Assembly: GCA_022559985.1 (NCBI GenBank)
Contig: JAFJTR010000076.1
Location: 1-64,000 of the forward strand
Origin: Parastagonospora avenae f. sp. tritici 18332-5
Lineage: Eukaryota > Ascomycota > Dothideomycetes > Pleosporales > Phaeosphaeriaceae
Reading direction: 5' to 3'
Length of the DNA: 64,000 nucleotides
Shown: positions 21,780 to 34,021 of the stretch, piece by piece
Numbering within the stretch: position 1 is the stretch's first letter
Layout: each line of letters starts with the position of its first letter
Translations under genes and position numbers: made by a program
Notes under the pieces: model-generated
Seen by the model: only the letters and a program-made list of their open reading frames with translations
What the model was told of the DNA's origin: nothing
Database searches by the model: none

Positions 21780-22702
21780 TCATGCGACTTGGGGTACGCT
21801 GCGGCTGTCTCACCTCTGGTCAACTACAGCCTGCGGCCGCCTGAAGAGCTGGCAGCATATGTGCATCGTCACCGGCGCGGTCACGATATTATGCAGCTTC
21901 GTCGGTCTCGCATGCATGCCCTCTGATCCCGCTTCGGCGAAAGGCTTCGACGGGTGCTGACACCTCAACAAAGCGCAACTATGGGAAGCAATCTGCGACA
22001 TCAAGTTTTGGCTGTTGTTCAGCATAGTGTTCTTGATGATGATAGCGAACGGCCCTGGGTCTAGTTTCTTTCTAATTATCATCAGCGGCTCTGGCTTCAG
22101 TCGACTCAACTGACTACTGCTGACACTCCCTGCCGGCATCGTCATCGGCACGATCGAGCTTGGGGTGCCATATATTGCCTGCCGTGTTGACAACATTCGA
22201 GCATGGCTGATTGTCATCTGCCAGTGCGGCACGATCGCGGTTTCATTGCTGCCGCGTCTCTTACCTAGAGACGAGAAGGGCGACTTGCTCTTTGCTTGCT
22301 ACATTCTCGCGTCTTACAGCGGCGGATACGTGGTGTTGATGGGTCCGCAGGTCGCGAACACGGCAGGACACACGAAGCGATCGGTCACATCTGCAGGCAT
22401 GTTTGTGGAACACTGTCTTGGTGAGTCTAGCTGCCCGTCCCTTTTAAATGTTGCTGACGTCTCACCCAGGGAATGTTGTGGGTCCAATGTTCTTCAAACC
22501 TGAGGATGCACCCACACACACGCCAGGATTCATCGCGGTGCTGGCGACTTCGTCAGCGGCCGCACTGCTCGCTAGAGTTTACCGCTCCCTTTGCATTCGA
22601 GACAACTGCCATCGCGACGGAAGTGGCACGCAAGAGTGCGCCAAACGTACTCTCGATGATGTTGCGGACAGAAAGAAACGCCAGTTCAACTACGTTTTCT
22701 AG
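21780..22702 (+). pseudogene. Decayed MFS transporter (allantoate-permease type), C-terminal half
   Basis: Membrane-protein remnants in order: GRLKSWQHMCIVTGAVTILC ... MPSDPASAKGF, then DIKFWLLFSIVFLMM, TLPAGIVIGTIELGV, SYSGGYVVLMGPQVANTAGH and NVVGPMFFKPEDAP, the order and motifs of Dal5-like anion:cation symporters. At least two in-frame stops (one TGA after GFDGC and one after SRLN) break the frame. A GTGAGT intron near 22422-22470 is still readable. The N-terminal half is not found. Confidence 0.6.
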
Positions 22703-22847
22703 TCGTACTTTGAGGTGTACCACAGCTTGATAGATGTAGTGTCCAGGTATAATTTGTGGCTGTGCAAAGCCGTGGAGATAGGAGGGGGATATTTCTATCA
22801 ATGATAAAGAATTACGTGAATGATGATATTTGTGCAGCCTGAAATTA

Positions 22848-25800
22848 CTACGAACACGAACGACTACGCTTCCCCTGTGACTCGTGCTCATGGGTTCGCC
22901 AAGGGCTATCACGCTTTGCCGGTACAGCAGGTAGCGGCTTTTCATCACAACAATGATCGATCGTACCAAATGGACTATCGAGCTTTTGTTCCGTTATCAA
23001 AGAACCTAACGAAGTAGGGAATCCGCTGAGCAACTTGGTTTTTTTCGTGATTCCGCGGATGGATATTGCAATCTTCTCATCAATAGAACCAACACTAAAT
23101 GTCACGCGTCTTTTGTATGGCGGCAGGCATTTAGGTAGTGACTGCACGCAAGTGATTGGGTTTCCTTGGACAATGAACCACGATGAGCTTTCTAGCAACC
23201 GGCTGTATAGGTAGCGGAGCCCTTCGATGGGGAGGTTAAGACGGCAGCGTATGTATCCCTCACACTTGTAAGATGCTTTGTGGAGAGTCGGCATATCGTC
23301 AAGCTCGAAATAGAAAATCGAAGCGATCATAGAGTCCAACACGTCCGCGAAAGGACTCCTGTCAAGTTCGATTGTGTTAGTGACACTGGCTTTGAGATCA
23401 GGGATGTGAGTGGCGTCATCGAGGCTCGGTTCGGCTCCAGAGAACTGTATGTTAAGACGGTGGTATCTAGGTCGCGAGGCAGGCGCAAGAGAGTTGTAAA
23501 ATCTTTTCCAAGCATCTTCGCTGTTAATAGTGCGCATCAGACTTTTGAAGAGGCGAAAAGTGAATCGGGATTTCCACCACGACTCATGCTCTACTAAGGC
23601 AGATGAAGTGCCTGTACCGAGCGAGAGCGCAAAGTCCGGCTCAGGCTTATCTGGCCATATGAAACGCGATTCCCACTGCGCAATGCTAGCAGGGTTGTTG
23701 TGCTGAAGACCTCCATCTTGGTAGGTGCCGAGGGACTGCACTACTTGCGGCTTAAAAAACCTGACGTAACGTCAGCAAAGCGAGAAAAAGGTGAGTTTAA
23801 TAGTACCATGGTGCAGCTGATGTACAGCATGCGCTAGACGATAAATTAGCGAGTCTTTCCAATTCTTGTAGGGAAACTTACGCATCACTAATCGAGATAT
23901 CATGGTGTGACCTTTCAGCTCGTACTACATCGTAACCTGATACTTGTAAGAAACAAGTCTTATCGTGGTCTTATCAGACTTACCTAAGCCATCGCGTTTC
24001 CCTCCGTTATAGTTAGTAAACAGCCATGGCAAAGAGTCATCTACGTCTGTTGTGGTGACTGCGACCTTGGTATCATTCCGGAGGGGATTGAACATCTGGA
24101 GAGGTGTGTTGAAAGTTTCCTTGAAAGCCTCTTGTACAGCAAGGAGACTGTATCGTCCATCTTCAACGTATGCTACCAAGAGCTGGACTGCTCTGGCTAG
24201 TAGAGCCTTGCGCTTGCCAAAAGTCTTGTCTGCAGTGTCTTCGAAGCGTTGAAGTGACTCGTCTGTGTTCCACTGCAGCAAAAACATTCCAATAACTACA
24301 AGACCTCCTGTAAGGTGTTAGTGACGTAGGTGTCATGAATGCTGACTTACCTGCTGAGGTTCCGCAGACGAAGTCGAAGTAGTCTCTTACTGCACAGCCA
24401 AATGGTGCAAGCGATTTGTCCAGATGCTGAAGATACACCAGGGGGACGACCCCTCGTATGCCGCCTCCATCTACAGTCAGCACCCTGATACCTGCTGTAG
24501 GCGGGACAAAGCGGAAGGTTGAGTTATGGTAGTTCACTCCACAAAGTACACAAACAGCAATTTCATAAGTGTGCCGGTCTGTACATGAACGTTTACCAAA
24601 GGCTTTTATGCATGAGTCACATAGAGCTTGTTCACACGCGAGTACCTTTTCAGGCATCTGCATGAAGCAGCAGAAACAAGAGCGGTGACTCTTGAGTTTA
24701 GCTAAGTGGGGATGGTGCGTACTGAGCACCTCTCGATGGACCTGAGAAGCAGTCTTAGACCCGCTGTCAAATTGTACAAAGATTGAGTGGAACTCTCTTA
24801 ATACGGCAGAGAGAAACTTTGTCTGGATATCCCTATGGGGTGTATACGTGGCGATAGCAGCTTGGCACGGTCCAGAATAAAGCTCTCGGAAAAGGTATTC
24901 GGGCAGAAATCCTGTTATGCGTAAGTTTAACTCCCCTAAGCTCTTATACTCTTACTATGAGAACGAGGTGGGTAGCTTGACAGCAGTAAGGCAGAGGCGA
25001 TGATAGGAGCTGCGAAATGCCAAAGCCACGCTTGAGAAGGCAGCTGTTGCAGAAAGTCCGTGAGACATGACTGGAGGAGGTGAGTCGAAAATCCTTGGGG
25101 TCGAGAAGCATTAGAAAACCGGAACAGATCGGGCGTCTCAGTGCTACATTGGCCTACTAGTTGTTTGGCAAAGATGAGGAAGTGTGAGTAGGCAAATTGT
25201 GTGAACATGCCGGCTCGCTCGTGCATCGCAGCGTCAGACATTGCGACGAGTCGCCTTTTTAAAGCCCTTGCACGCATCGTATTAGTCTTCCAAGAATGCA
25301 GACCGAGTACCTCGATTTTGCGAAAGCATGATTGAACATGGTTCTGCACGTCTGAGAGATCTGTGTACTTATGTAGTCGCTGCAACGCTTCACAAAGCAG
25401 GTTTACCGCTTTGTCTGCTGCAATCCTCTCGTCGAAGAAGTCGGACTTAGTTTCGACGACTAGCAAGACATGAGGTGCCGACTGTAGATCCGTTGTCTTT
25501 GATGCGGTTGCGACTGCAGCAAGCCATTTTGCGACAGCTCGAGGACCGCCCAGGTCGCCGACGAAACAGCAGATAACACTGGAAAATGGAGAAAAAACAT
25601 GGCCGCAGAGCGAGGCGCTAAGATCATCCTTGCGCGGTATCAACCATGAAAGCTGTGGTTCCGTGTTAGTCGAGCCTAGTACCGACGGCTGACGATGCCG
25701 CTGGATGCCGCAGTCAATGATGGCGATCGGGGTGTCGCCCCTCAGCCTCGGGCTTGCCCAAGCGTATACATCCCGATGCACAGGCACCGAAACATCATCA

Positions 25801-25973
25801 CCCAGCATTTGACCCAGGAGCGTCGATTTCGTCCCCTTGCCTACTACTGTTACGACAGAAGGTTTGCAGTAATTTCCAAATGCGGGATCCATGGCGGAGA
25901 GGGAAGGCTCCTGCCAAGTCAACGTGTTCCCACCAGGGGAAGTCGCAAAGGTCAACCATGGAGCATTTGACAT
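22848..25973 (-). CDS. Patatin-like phospholipase with P-loop N-terminal region
   Basis: CDS complement(join(22848..23760,23882..23936,23984..24307,24351..24911,24956..25973)), 956 residues; all introns GT-AG and all phases close. ATG 25973 (MSNAPWLTF) is preferred over 26150 because it is close to the conserved block. N-terminal P-loop-like VVTVVGKGTKSTLLG with IAIIDCG and LLVVETKSDF further on suggests a GTPase-like fold. A Cys-rich finger (CFCC ... CEQALCDSC ... CVLC) precedes the patatin domain: oxyanion GGGIRG, nucleophile GTSAGG (split by an intron), catalytic Asp in YQDGGLQHNNP. Such acyl hydrolases are a standard Starship cargo type and occur fused to fungal NLRs. The usual ARATSAAP block before FFKP is missing, so the 121-nt intron 23761-23881 may hide an exon or a deletion. 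Confidence 0.85.
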
Positions 25974-26223
25974 ATCGCAAGACGTTTGCCGAATTTTTTG
26001 CATGTTCTTCGTTGTTATATATGACTTTGGGCTATGCTTTGATACAGTGTACCGTTTGTGGACCTCTGGCTTGCCTTCTGCTACCTGCGACCAGTTTAAC
26101 GGAATACGGGACCCAGACTTTACTGCAAGCGTTAGGCAAGCAAATACCATCGCGTTCACTTCTCACGTCTCACTAATCACTGCTCACTGCTCATTTCTGC
26201 TCACTGTTGATTTGTTCCCCAAT

Positions 26224-29200
26224 ATGCCTTGTATAATCGATTCTAGCGTTTCAGAAGAGCGATCCCGCTGCTACCTCGGCATTGCCCGTGTATACCTTCC
26301 TGCGCTGAACTTCAGTCATACTTTAGTACAAGACAAGCATCGAGCTGTTTCACCATCTAATGTTGCCCGTCTTGTCAAGATCTTTGAGCGAAATGGATGC
26401 ATGAGATTACAAGAGGAGAATGTCGTCCACGCAGTAATTCGGGATGAAGTACTAGCATCGGCGCTTCTTGAACACCACCTCACCCATGAAGAATTCCGTG
26501 ACCTTCATTGGGCACAAGACGCACCACTACTAAATATCTCAGAAGTTCAATGCCTTTCTGGGTTGCATCGGATTGAAGCTGCTCGTGAACATCTTGATGA
26601 CAATGACAAATGGTGGACTGTCAGACTTTTCTCCTACAGTATGCAGTGCGATCTCAGTCTTATACTAGTGCTCATGCTCGTGCTCGTGCTAACAGTGACG
26701 TAGACACCTCTAAGTCAACTTTGACTCGCATAGTTGAAGCGTACGCATACGAACAGCGGCCTTCAGACGGCGAGATATTTCGGAAGATCCGCCTATATCA
26801 CCGACAAAAGGATGAAGAAAGTGAGAAGCGCTGGTGGTCCTGTCTCGAGAAGTCGAAGCCAAAGGATCTCCGTCAACTACTTCGAAGAGAACAGCTCGTG
26901 TCGGCATTTGATACATTGATCGATATGCCTGGACTTTGGGAAACAGTTCAGATTGGTGCGCTCCATAGGCTATTAGCACTGAAATGTGATGAGGTCAGTT
27001 TTACTGTACATTCATCTTGCTGTGGCTGATATATCTAGGAAATGGTTCTTCACCTTCAACACATTGCTAAAACATGGCATAGGATCCTCTGCTGCGAGAC
27101 GCAGACTTTACCATCTTCTGCCGTTGATGCAGTCACGGTAAGAAGCCTTGAGTTTCTAGCTCCGGGAGGTTCCCCGACCGACAAAGACCTTGTAGAAGAT
27201 CTAATGGCCCGCGGCGTGCTCTTCCCCTCACAGTCAAACAACAGTGTGCGCCAGAGCTTACTCAAAAACCTATGCGCATTCTCCGGACTTATCCCATCTC
27301 TTCGGACATTTTTTGATATGTTGAAGTACCTCGAACCGGCATGCGAAATATTGAGAAAACTGCTGGACGACCGTTTAAAATCGACAATTCGATCCAGCTT
27401 GAGTGGGCTGTTTTTTGCTCCAAGCAAGACTTACGTGCAGGCTTCTGAGAACAAACATTCCGAAATTCTCTCATCTATAAGCACTAGCGATAAGTTTATT
27501 ATTGCTTATGCTGACGTGTGGGCATTCTGCAACCGTCACTTCGATGGCTTGACCGCGTCAACCCCTCTAAAGGATCCGAACGAGCCAAAGCCTGTTATCA
27601 GGGGTCCTAACCCAGTGGCTTGGAATCATCTAGCGCACTTTGCGCTGTCTAGAGGATTTAGGATACCGAATGCGCAAGCTATCATCGACCAAGGCGAAAG
27701 CTGTTATCGCAAACTTGCTCTTGACTACCTTTGCAAAGCTCACCCGAATCGTACTGAATTTACTCAAGATCAAATCCAGAGCGTTAAAAGAAGTATCCAA
27801 ATACAGGCAGTTGACGAGCCTGACGTTACGGTACAAGACAACGATTTTCTGCCACCCAACAGGCGAGGCAGCCGTCCTTTTGAAGTGGACTACATTCGGG
27901 AAAAGCAGATCCTTTTCCTGTACAAGTTATACAAAACACCTATATACACTGAAGCTACTCTCAGTTTTGCAAGGCGGGACCTTTTCGCTTGTTTATTTCG
28001 ACTCCATAGTCTACATGTTAGTACTATCAGGTCCGGTACCACGTAATGCTAACTCTTGTAAGCACTATGAATTTGGAACGCCAATCCGTAATAATCTGCT
28101 CTCTTCTGAAGCCATGGATCTCGATATTGAAGATAATTTTCCTGATGTAGCAAATTCCCAGCTCTTGGCAGAGATACAAACTCTCAAAGAGACACAACGC
28201 GTAATCGAGTCTCAGCACAACAGTATCCTCGAACGAATTCAAACTTCACACAAGGAGGAAATTTTTAGCTTCCAAAAAGAGTTAGGACTTAATAAGGCCA
28301 TACAAACTGAACTTGAAGGCGACAATCGTAGTCTTCGAGACGCGTTGAACCTTAGCAAGGCCAGACAAGCCGAAATTGAAGCAAAGAATAACGACCTCTT
28401 CAAGGCATCACGAGAACTTTATATGAAGCTCCAAACAAGGAATCAGCAGGAAGCGCAGGCAGATCAGGTGCTTATCGCTAGCCAGCCGTTACGTGTTAAC
28501 TTAGTTATGCAGCAAGAGCCTGAAGCGATTGAAGCTGCGACTGTGCCGATTATGGAGGATGAAAGCTGCTCCAGCGAAACGGAATCTTTGGACGAATCAT
28601 TTGATGTCAGATGTGACTCGAGCTCGAGAGAACAAGATCGATTCGAGCTTTTCATCGGTGCTCGCAATGATGATAACGATGGGTGTCTCATAGGCCGCAG
28701 CTTTATGATCCCTAAGGACGCAGAGGAAGCGAGACTGCGCATCACGCATGTCCTCGACCTAGCCAAGGCACGCTTCCCTGGGCAACATCTCAGTGTTGTC
28801 ACTGTGCTTGGAAAACGGGTTCCCTCGTCAGAACCAAGCTACATCTTCGGCATGTTTTCCCAGCATCAAGAAACTGTATGCGTTGCTCCCGAACCAGTTG
28901 TCGCGAGGTTTGTCGCATCTATGACAGTCTCGGTGATACAGCAAGCGAGCGAAGTAACATCGTCCGTGATTACAGTCACAAAGGCAGCGATCGGTATCGG
29001 TAAAAGACGTCGAGATGGAGACGGACATGGAGTTACTACCAAGGAGAGTACAGCAGATGAGGAGGTACGGGTTTTTACAGCCGGCGAAGACCCTGACGGA
29101 AATAAGAGGCGTTTACTGAAACTTAAGGGATTGGCGGGCGCTCGTGCACCGTTGTTGTTGACATACGACCCACCACAAGACTCATCTTCTGGCCCGGTTG

Positions 29201-29232
29201 CTCAGACTCACGACGCCATGGACAGACGATGA
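26224..29232 (+). CDS. DUF3723 protein with C-terminal coiled coil
   Basis: CDS join(26224..26638,26704..26993,27039..28016,28063..29232), 950 residues, introns 45-65 nt. Signatures of the family in order: YLGIARVYLPALNFS, NVARLVKIFERNGCMRL, LSGLHRIEAAREHL, DNDKWWTVRLFS, RPSDGEIFRKIRLY, RWWSCLEKSKPKDLRQLL, DMPGLWETVQIGALHRLL, ALKCDEEMVLHLQHI and LIPSLRTFFDMLKYLE. From about residue 570 a long coiled coil follows (LLAEIQTLKETQRVIESQH ...), then an acidic and polar tail. Biochemical role unknown; the family recurs in Starship elements and near NLRs. Divergent from the patatin-like gene with about 250 bp between their starts, so the promoters may be shared. Confidence 0.85.
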
Positions 29233-29304
29233 AAATTATTTATTGATTGTAGAGTTACATATATGTATGTTTACATCCCCATGCCTGCTTGGAGTCCGCA
29301 CGGT

Positions 29305-29887
29305 TCACCGAGTCTCGCTTTCCTCGGTTGACATCTTCGAGGGAAGCACGAAGGGTATCGGCAGCGGGCTGGAAGTCCGTGTTGATAGCGGTCGTGATGG
29401 AGTAGTGGGCATATACGGGTCCCATGGACGATTGCTAGGTGAACCACCGTCTGATGGTAGTTGGTCTGCGAACCTGTTCTCTTCGCTCGGACGAGGAGTG
29501 AAGACTCCGCGCGTGGGGGGGCTGTACTGCGGCGGAGGCGAGTCTGAAGCCGTTCGTACGATTGCTACCCTTCCCGTAGATATTCCCTCGCTCAGACTCT
29601 GGTAATGGGACGGCCGTTTGATGATTGGGTGGCGACCGTTCACCTGACACGTATGAGTTGTAGTGCTGTATTTAGCGAAGGGGACTCACATAGTCATGCA
29701 TGAGAGGAGGCCAATTCACGCCATCTTCCTCAGTAGTGAACACGATCGGGACTGACCCTGGCTTTTCCACAATTACAGTAATGCGAACACTGTCATCGAT
29801 CTCATGAAGATCTGAAGCCTTCTTGAAGATCCCGTTGTACCGAGTCTTGAACGCACGGATTATGTTCTGTGGTGGTGCTCGAGGCAT
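29305..29887 (-). CDS. MADS-box-like protein 1
   Basis: CDS complement(join(29305..29643,29690..29887)), 178 residues, intron with GTGAGT donor and GTCAG acceptor in phase 0. ATG 29887 (MPRAPPQNIIRAF). Residues 10-60 (FKTRYNGIFKKASDLHEID ... VIVEKPGSVPIVFTTEEDG) follow the MADS/SRF pattern of a basic start, KKA-x-x-L helix and beta-strand. The C-terminus is proline/serine rich and disordered. If the call is right it binds DNA as a dimer. It is convergent with the DUF3723 gene. The call rests on pattern only; a second similar gene lies at 61369-62082. Confidence 0.5.
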
Positions 29888-30347
29888 GCTGGGATGCTGG
29901 GATTGGGCAGCAAGAATGGTTCGTCTTGAGAACTAGAATGTAAGGCTTGGTGTCTGTTCGCAGTACACAAACACCGGGTTGAGACTTCCATAAATCCTGG
30001 TGAGAAGAATGACCTGATTCTGCCGTGACCTTGGCAGCATGGCGCAGGCGGCGCATCAGCGCTTAAATCTGCAAAATACAGGGACGTTGACTCAAGGGCA
30101 GGAAGCGCGCTACTCAGATCTGTTCCTGCGATTCAAATGTGGAGGAAGACGCGAACGCACAGCGCTTAGTTTTAGTGGGGCTATGTCAAAATAACTTTTA
30201 GTCGACGCGTAAAACCTCGCTTCGTATTGGGAACGGGGTGTTCGGTCCACAGTTTCCGGAACACGGTACACACGAACTCCTCAGTCCGCATTCGGGCACA
30301 AGTTCCTGTGACCGTATTTGGTAAAAGAACCGGAAGGGGTAGATATA
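29888..30347. promoter_or_regulatory. Intergenic promoter region of the ferric reductase gene
   Basis: 460 bp without a gene. Contains TTTCCGGAACACGG (30253-30266) and GAACCGGAAGG just before the start; related GTTCCGG-type palindromes lie upstream of the genes at 36340 and 40045. Confidence 0.3.
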
Positions 30348-32104
30348 ATGATTGTTCAGTCGTGGTTGCGAGCTCCTGTGGCATATCAATTAGAGATGAA
30401 GATGCAGGTCACTGTCATCTATGCGATATCGTATGCTTCCGCGGTGTGCTTTCTAGTCGCTTGGAGGCTTTCGCAATGCCTAACTATCCAAGCCCGCCAG
30501 CATATCTTCTCTACTTGTTCTAAATGGCTGCTCTACACGGTGGTGCATCCGCGTCTGACTGGTAGTTCAGACGTGACAATACTGGCTGGTTCTATTATCA
30601 TCATGTTCATCATCGCGAACATTGTTGGTTGTGTCATCGGCATACACAACACATCCGACTTGTCTTCGCGTCTTGCACGAATGGCCGTAACTAATCTAGC
30701 CATCCTTTACTTAGGGGGCAGCCCAAATGTTTTAGTCGATAAAGGGGTTCGAATATCGAACAACGAGTACTATCTCCTCCACCGTTGGATTGGACGCGTC
30801 ACGCTGGTAGAAGGGCTGGTTCATGGCACATTCTGCCTCATGAAGACCAAAGCTGCAACCAAAGGTACTGATCTTGCGGTAAGTAATTTCTCCGCAGTGA
30901 GAATGTACAGATTCTGATAGAACCAAGCTCTGCGTCCTCCTAGGCCTGATAGCTATACTCTCATTCGTTTATATTCGGCGCAGGATGTATGAACTATTCG
31001 CTCGGTCGCATTCCCTTGCCAGCATTAGTATCCTTCCTCTTGTATGGTTCCATGTTAGTCACTTGGACACACATGTCTTCATCTGTATTTTGGTATCAGG
31101 GTCTCTTTTGCTTCTTCAGAAATTCTCGTGGCTCATACACTTTGCGTACCGCAACATAGGCACTGGACCTCGGAGCGTCGCAAGGATAATTCGGTTCCCA
31201 GCATCTGGTCTTGGCGAAGAAATTATTCAAGTACGTATCGACGTCAAGAAGTCGTGGATTCCGCGTCCTGGCCAATTCGTATATGTTTCGTTGCCACGCC
31301 TTCGCTCACTAGGTTTGGCCTCTCTTGAATATCACCCATTCATGGTTGCCTGGCCTATACAAAACGAAACAGGCCACCTTGCGTCAGTTGTTCTTCTTGT
31401 GCAAGCTCGACGAGGATTCACACGGCGCCTTCAGCTCACGACATCAATATCTGCATTGTTAGATGGGCCATATGGGTGTTCAGACGAAGAAGTGCTAGGA
31501 AGCTACGATAAGGTTCTACTTTTATCATGTGGCGTAGGTCTTGCGGCGCATTTAAGCACGGCACGCTATCTGCTGCTCGCACATAATCAGCAGACGGCGC
31601 GTATTCGAAGGCTTACTTTAGTCTGGCTGTTGGAAACCCCAGGTAACATATGTAGCATGTGTCTGTTACGAGTCTGACTCTTCTAGATCAGTTACGATGG
31701 GCTGCAGAGTTCCTTGGTGCACTTGAAGACTTAGATTCACGACAAATCCTGACGGTCTTTCTTTTCTACCCTAGCGACACCGAGGGATCTTCTGAGGGTC
31801 GCAAGAGCAATTTCAGGCCGCCCAGACGACGCATGCTGTCACTTTCAGGTAATCTAGACATGTCTTGGCTGATAGAAAGCGAGTGGGGTGCAGAGGCAGG
31901 AAATATGCTCGTGACTGGTTCGTCATCTTCATCATCATATCTTGTATATCTACTGACACACGATTAGTCTGCGGCGACCCTGCCTTCGAAATCTGTGCTA
32001 GAAAGGCAGTCAGATCCAGTGTACATACAATTGACTTTAGAAACAGTCTATATCAACCTGATGCAACTGATACGAGTAGGGTTTCGACAGCTAGATACCT
32101 TTAG
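30348..32104 (+). CDS. Ferric reductase-like transmembrane oxidoreductase
   Basis: FRE-family membrane protein that passes electrons from NADPH via FAD and haem across the membrane to metal ions. Exons about 30348..30878, ~30921..31642, 31687..31917, 31968..32104. Haem-ligand histidines in LLHRWIGRVTLVEGLVHG and RSHSLASISILPLVWFHVSH; FAD-binding YHPFMVAW; NADPH-side GPYGC and LLLSCGVGLAAH; C-terminal VCGDPAFE. Four to six hydrophobic segments precede. Intron 1 (donor GCG|GTAAGT at 30879) does not close in frame with any clear acceptor, so exon 2 start is uncertain and a frameshift is possible. FREs are one of the recurrent Starship cargo families. Starts at ATG 30348 (MIVQSWLRAP). Confidence 0.8.
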
Positions 32105-32289
32105 GAGCATGGTTTGAGAGTGTTTTGCAGGGCTCATAGCACGTACATAAAAATGATAGACAGACAATTAAGTTCGATTGACATGAAATTTTCCCCAGTT
32201 ATTTACTACCGCAGCCGGCTATCCTTACGAGCCTAAAGAGCTGACTGGACTGACGAAGATCAAACATCATGTCGCTGAATCCATAGGCA

Positions 32290-32760
32290 TTGTGCGCAGA
32301 TCTGTGCTGGGTTAGCTGTGCGGGGTTGGCCGTGCGGTACATTCAGCTCAGCAATCAGCTGGCCGTGCGGGCTGGAAGTCAATGCGGGCATCTGCTGTGG
32401 GAGGGCGATCAGTTACCCGGAAAAGAAACACCGTGCGGTACATTGACGCACGAGGGCATCCTGAGCCAGCAACCATATGGCCGTGCGGACTGAAGGCCAG
32501 TGCGGGTATTCGCTGTGGGGGGGCGCTCAGTTTCCGGAAAAGAAACACCGTGCGGTACGTTGACGCACGAGGGCATCCTGAGCCAGCAACCAGTTGGCCG
32601 TGCGGGCTGAAGGCCAATGCGGGTACTTGCTGTGGGAGGTCCCTCGACGCACGAGGGCACCCTGAGCCAGCAACCAGTTGACCGTGCGGGCTGGAGGCCA
32701 ATGCGGGCATCTGCTATGGGAGAGTTCACGTTAGCCCAGAAAAGAAATGCCGTGCGGTAA
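32290..32760 (-). pseudogene. Degenerate WD40-repeat remnant (tandem 115-120 bp units)
   Basis: Three to four tandem units on the minus strand read PALAFSPHGQLVAGSG ... YRTVFLFR, recognisable as SVAFSPDG-x-LVASGS-type WD40 repeats that have lost the Trp-Asp end. No surrounding gene body is seen. The units are distinct from the 126-bp repeats of the HNWD genes, so this is a remnant of another WD40 NLR or related gene. Confidence 0.6.
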
Positions 32761-33240
32761 TTAGACTCAAAGGGACAAGTTGAAGCTGGTTTGTTGCGAC
32801 CCGCACGGGCTGTGGATCCACCAACGCACTGCTTAGACTATGCAAAGAACAGAGTTTTGCGCCAGGTTCTTGCACACGGGTGCCATTTTCTGTTCACGGT
32901 GCTGGTGTGATCCCGCGCGGCTTCCAATCTTGCCCCTCAAGACGCTCCCACCAGGGTAAGGACAATCTCTAGGTACCTAGTACTGTAGCATCGGCTTGGC
33001 CGGTAGATGGTACTACCTCGGCAATGTTAGCGTGCGATAGCCGATCAAGGGTTTTTCTGAACATTGGATTGGACAAGAACCTGGCATGGGCCCTTGCACG
33101 CCAACAACGCTAACCCACTCATACATAGGGTTAGATCCAACACGAGGGCTGCTTCGGCATCACGCGCTGCACGCCGCCGCACACGCAAGCAATATGTCTT
33201 GACTTGGCTTAGACATAACTAATTTGATTTAAGTTTAGAT
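32761..33240. other. Intergenic, nothing recognised
   Basis: No gene, repeat or RNA seen. Confidence 0.4.
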
Positions 33241-33630
33241 CTAGCGATAATGATAACGCCTGCGATAATCGCGGTATTCTTGTCGTAGCAATGCCATCGA
33301 AGCCCAATAATGATTGGGGATCTCAACACGCACTGGCGCCATTCTCTCGTACTCCGTGCTATACGCCCAGCCGTCCTTCTGAATCAAGAAGTTGCGCAGG
33401 ACAAGGTTCTGGAGCATGCGCCCTCTCCTGCAATAGTATGGGCGTTGATCATTGAGTAATGGCTCGCAAGCCGTGCATTGATTGGTGTGATTTTCAAGCA
33501 AATTCATGTAGAGAAACTCCAGTCGAGTAGGCCTTCTTGAGCTAGATTGGACAATTGGACGTGCAAAGTGCACGTGGGAAGAATCCATGGTTGGTATTGA
33601 GCTGTTGGGGCAAAGTTCTCTATCAAGCAT
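33241..33630 (-). CDS. Hypothetical protein, paralogue of the next gene
   Basis: About 129 residues from the Met at 33630 (MLDREL); the frame is open a little further upstream, so a 5' exon is possible. Shares with the neighbour at 33692-34021 the pattern FA-x-P-[IV]V ... SRRPTR[LI]E-x-F, then L-x-E-x-H ... C-x-x-C, LL, and CRRG followed by L-x-NF. The Cys pair and later Cys could bind metal. Function unknown. Confidence 0.45.
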   Translation of the reverse strand: MLDRELCPNSSIPTMDSSHVHFARPIVQSSSRRPTRLEFLYMNLLENHTNQCTACEPLLNDQRPYYCRRGRMLQNLVLRNFLIQKDGWAYSTEYERMAPVRVEIPNHYWASMALLRQEYRDYRRRYHYR

Positions 33631-33691
33631 ATTATATTCTAAGGGCAACACAAGTGCTCTTTCCCCGTTACCATGATACAACAAACTGTTC

Positions 33692-34021
33692 TCAGTGAAC
33701 GCGGACGCGTCGACAGTTCACTTCCCGCGCATTACCATAGCTCCTTGACATCTCGATCCGAACACTATAGCCTCTTTCTGTCTTATGGCTACATAGCTGC
33801 CTAACGTTACCTTCATTGTTGAAATGGAAGTTACGCAAGATCAGGCCTCCTCGACGACATGCGGAAAACGTTCTGTTGCGGAGCAGGCGCTGGCACTTGC
33901 GGCAATCGCTAGCGTGGTACTCATATAGGTCAATGCAGAATCGTTCGATTCGTGTGGGTCGTCGTGATACGTACCTTACGACGGGAGTTGCGAAAGACAC
34001 GCGTGCTGACTGCTCAAACAT
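33692..34021 (-). CDS. Hypothetical protein, tandem paralogue
   Basis: About 109 residues from MFEQSARVSF. SRRPTRIERF, CRKCQRLL and ACRRGGLIL align with the gene at 33241. Upstream on the same strand (34074-34319) is another open frame starting MRLRSGANSSKR that may be a first exon, but no splice that keeps frame was found. Function unknown. Confidence 0.4.
   Translation of the reverse strand: MFEQSARVSFATPVVRYVSRRPTRIERFCIDLYEYHASDCRKCQRLLRNRTFSACRRGGLILRNFHFNNEGNVRQLCSHKTERGYSVRIEMSRSYGNAREVNCRRVRVH

Noticed and set aside
22848..25973. Three separate genes (small lipase, RING-like protein, unknown)
   Set aside because: Five exons with GT-AG borders and consistent phases join the GGGIRG, GTSAGG and DGG motifs into one patatin protein.
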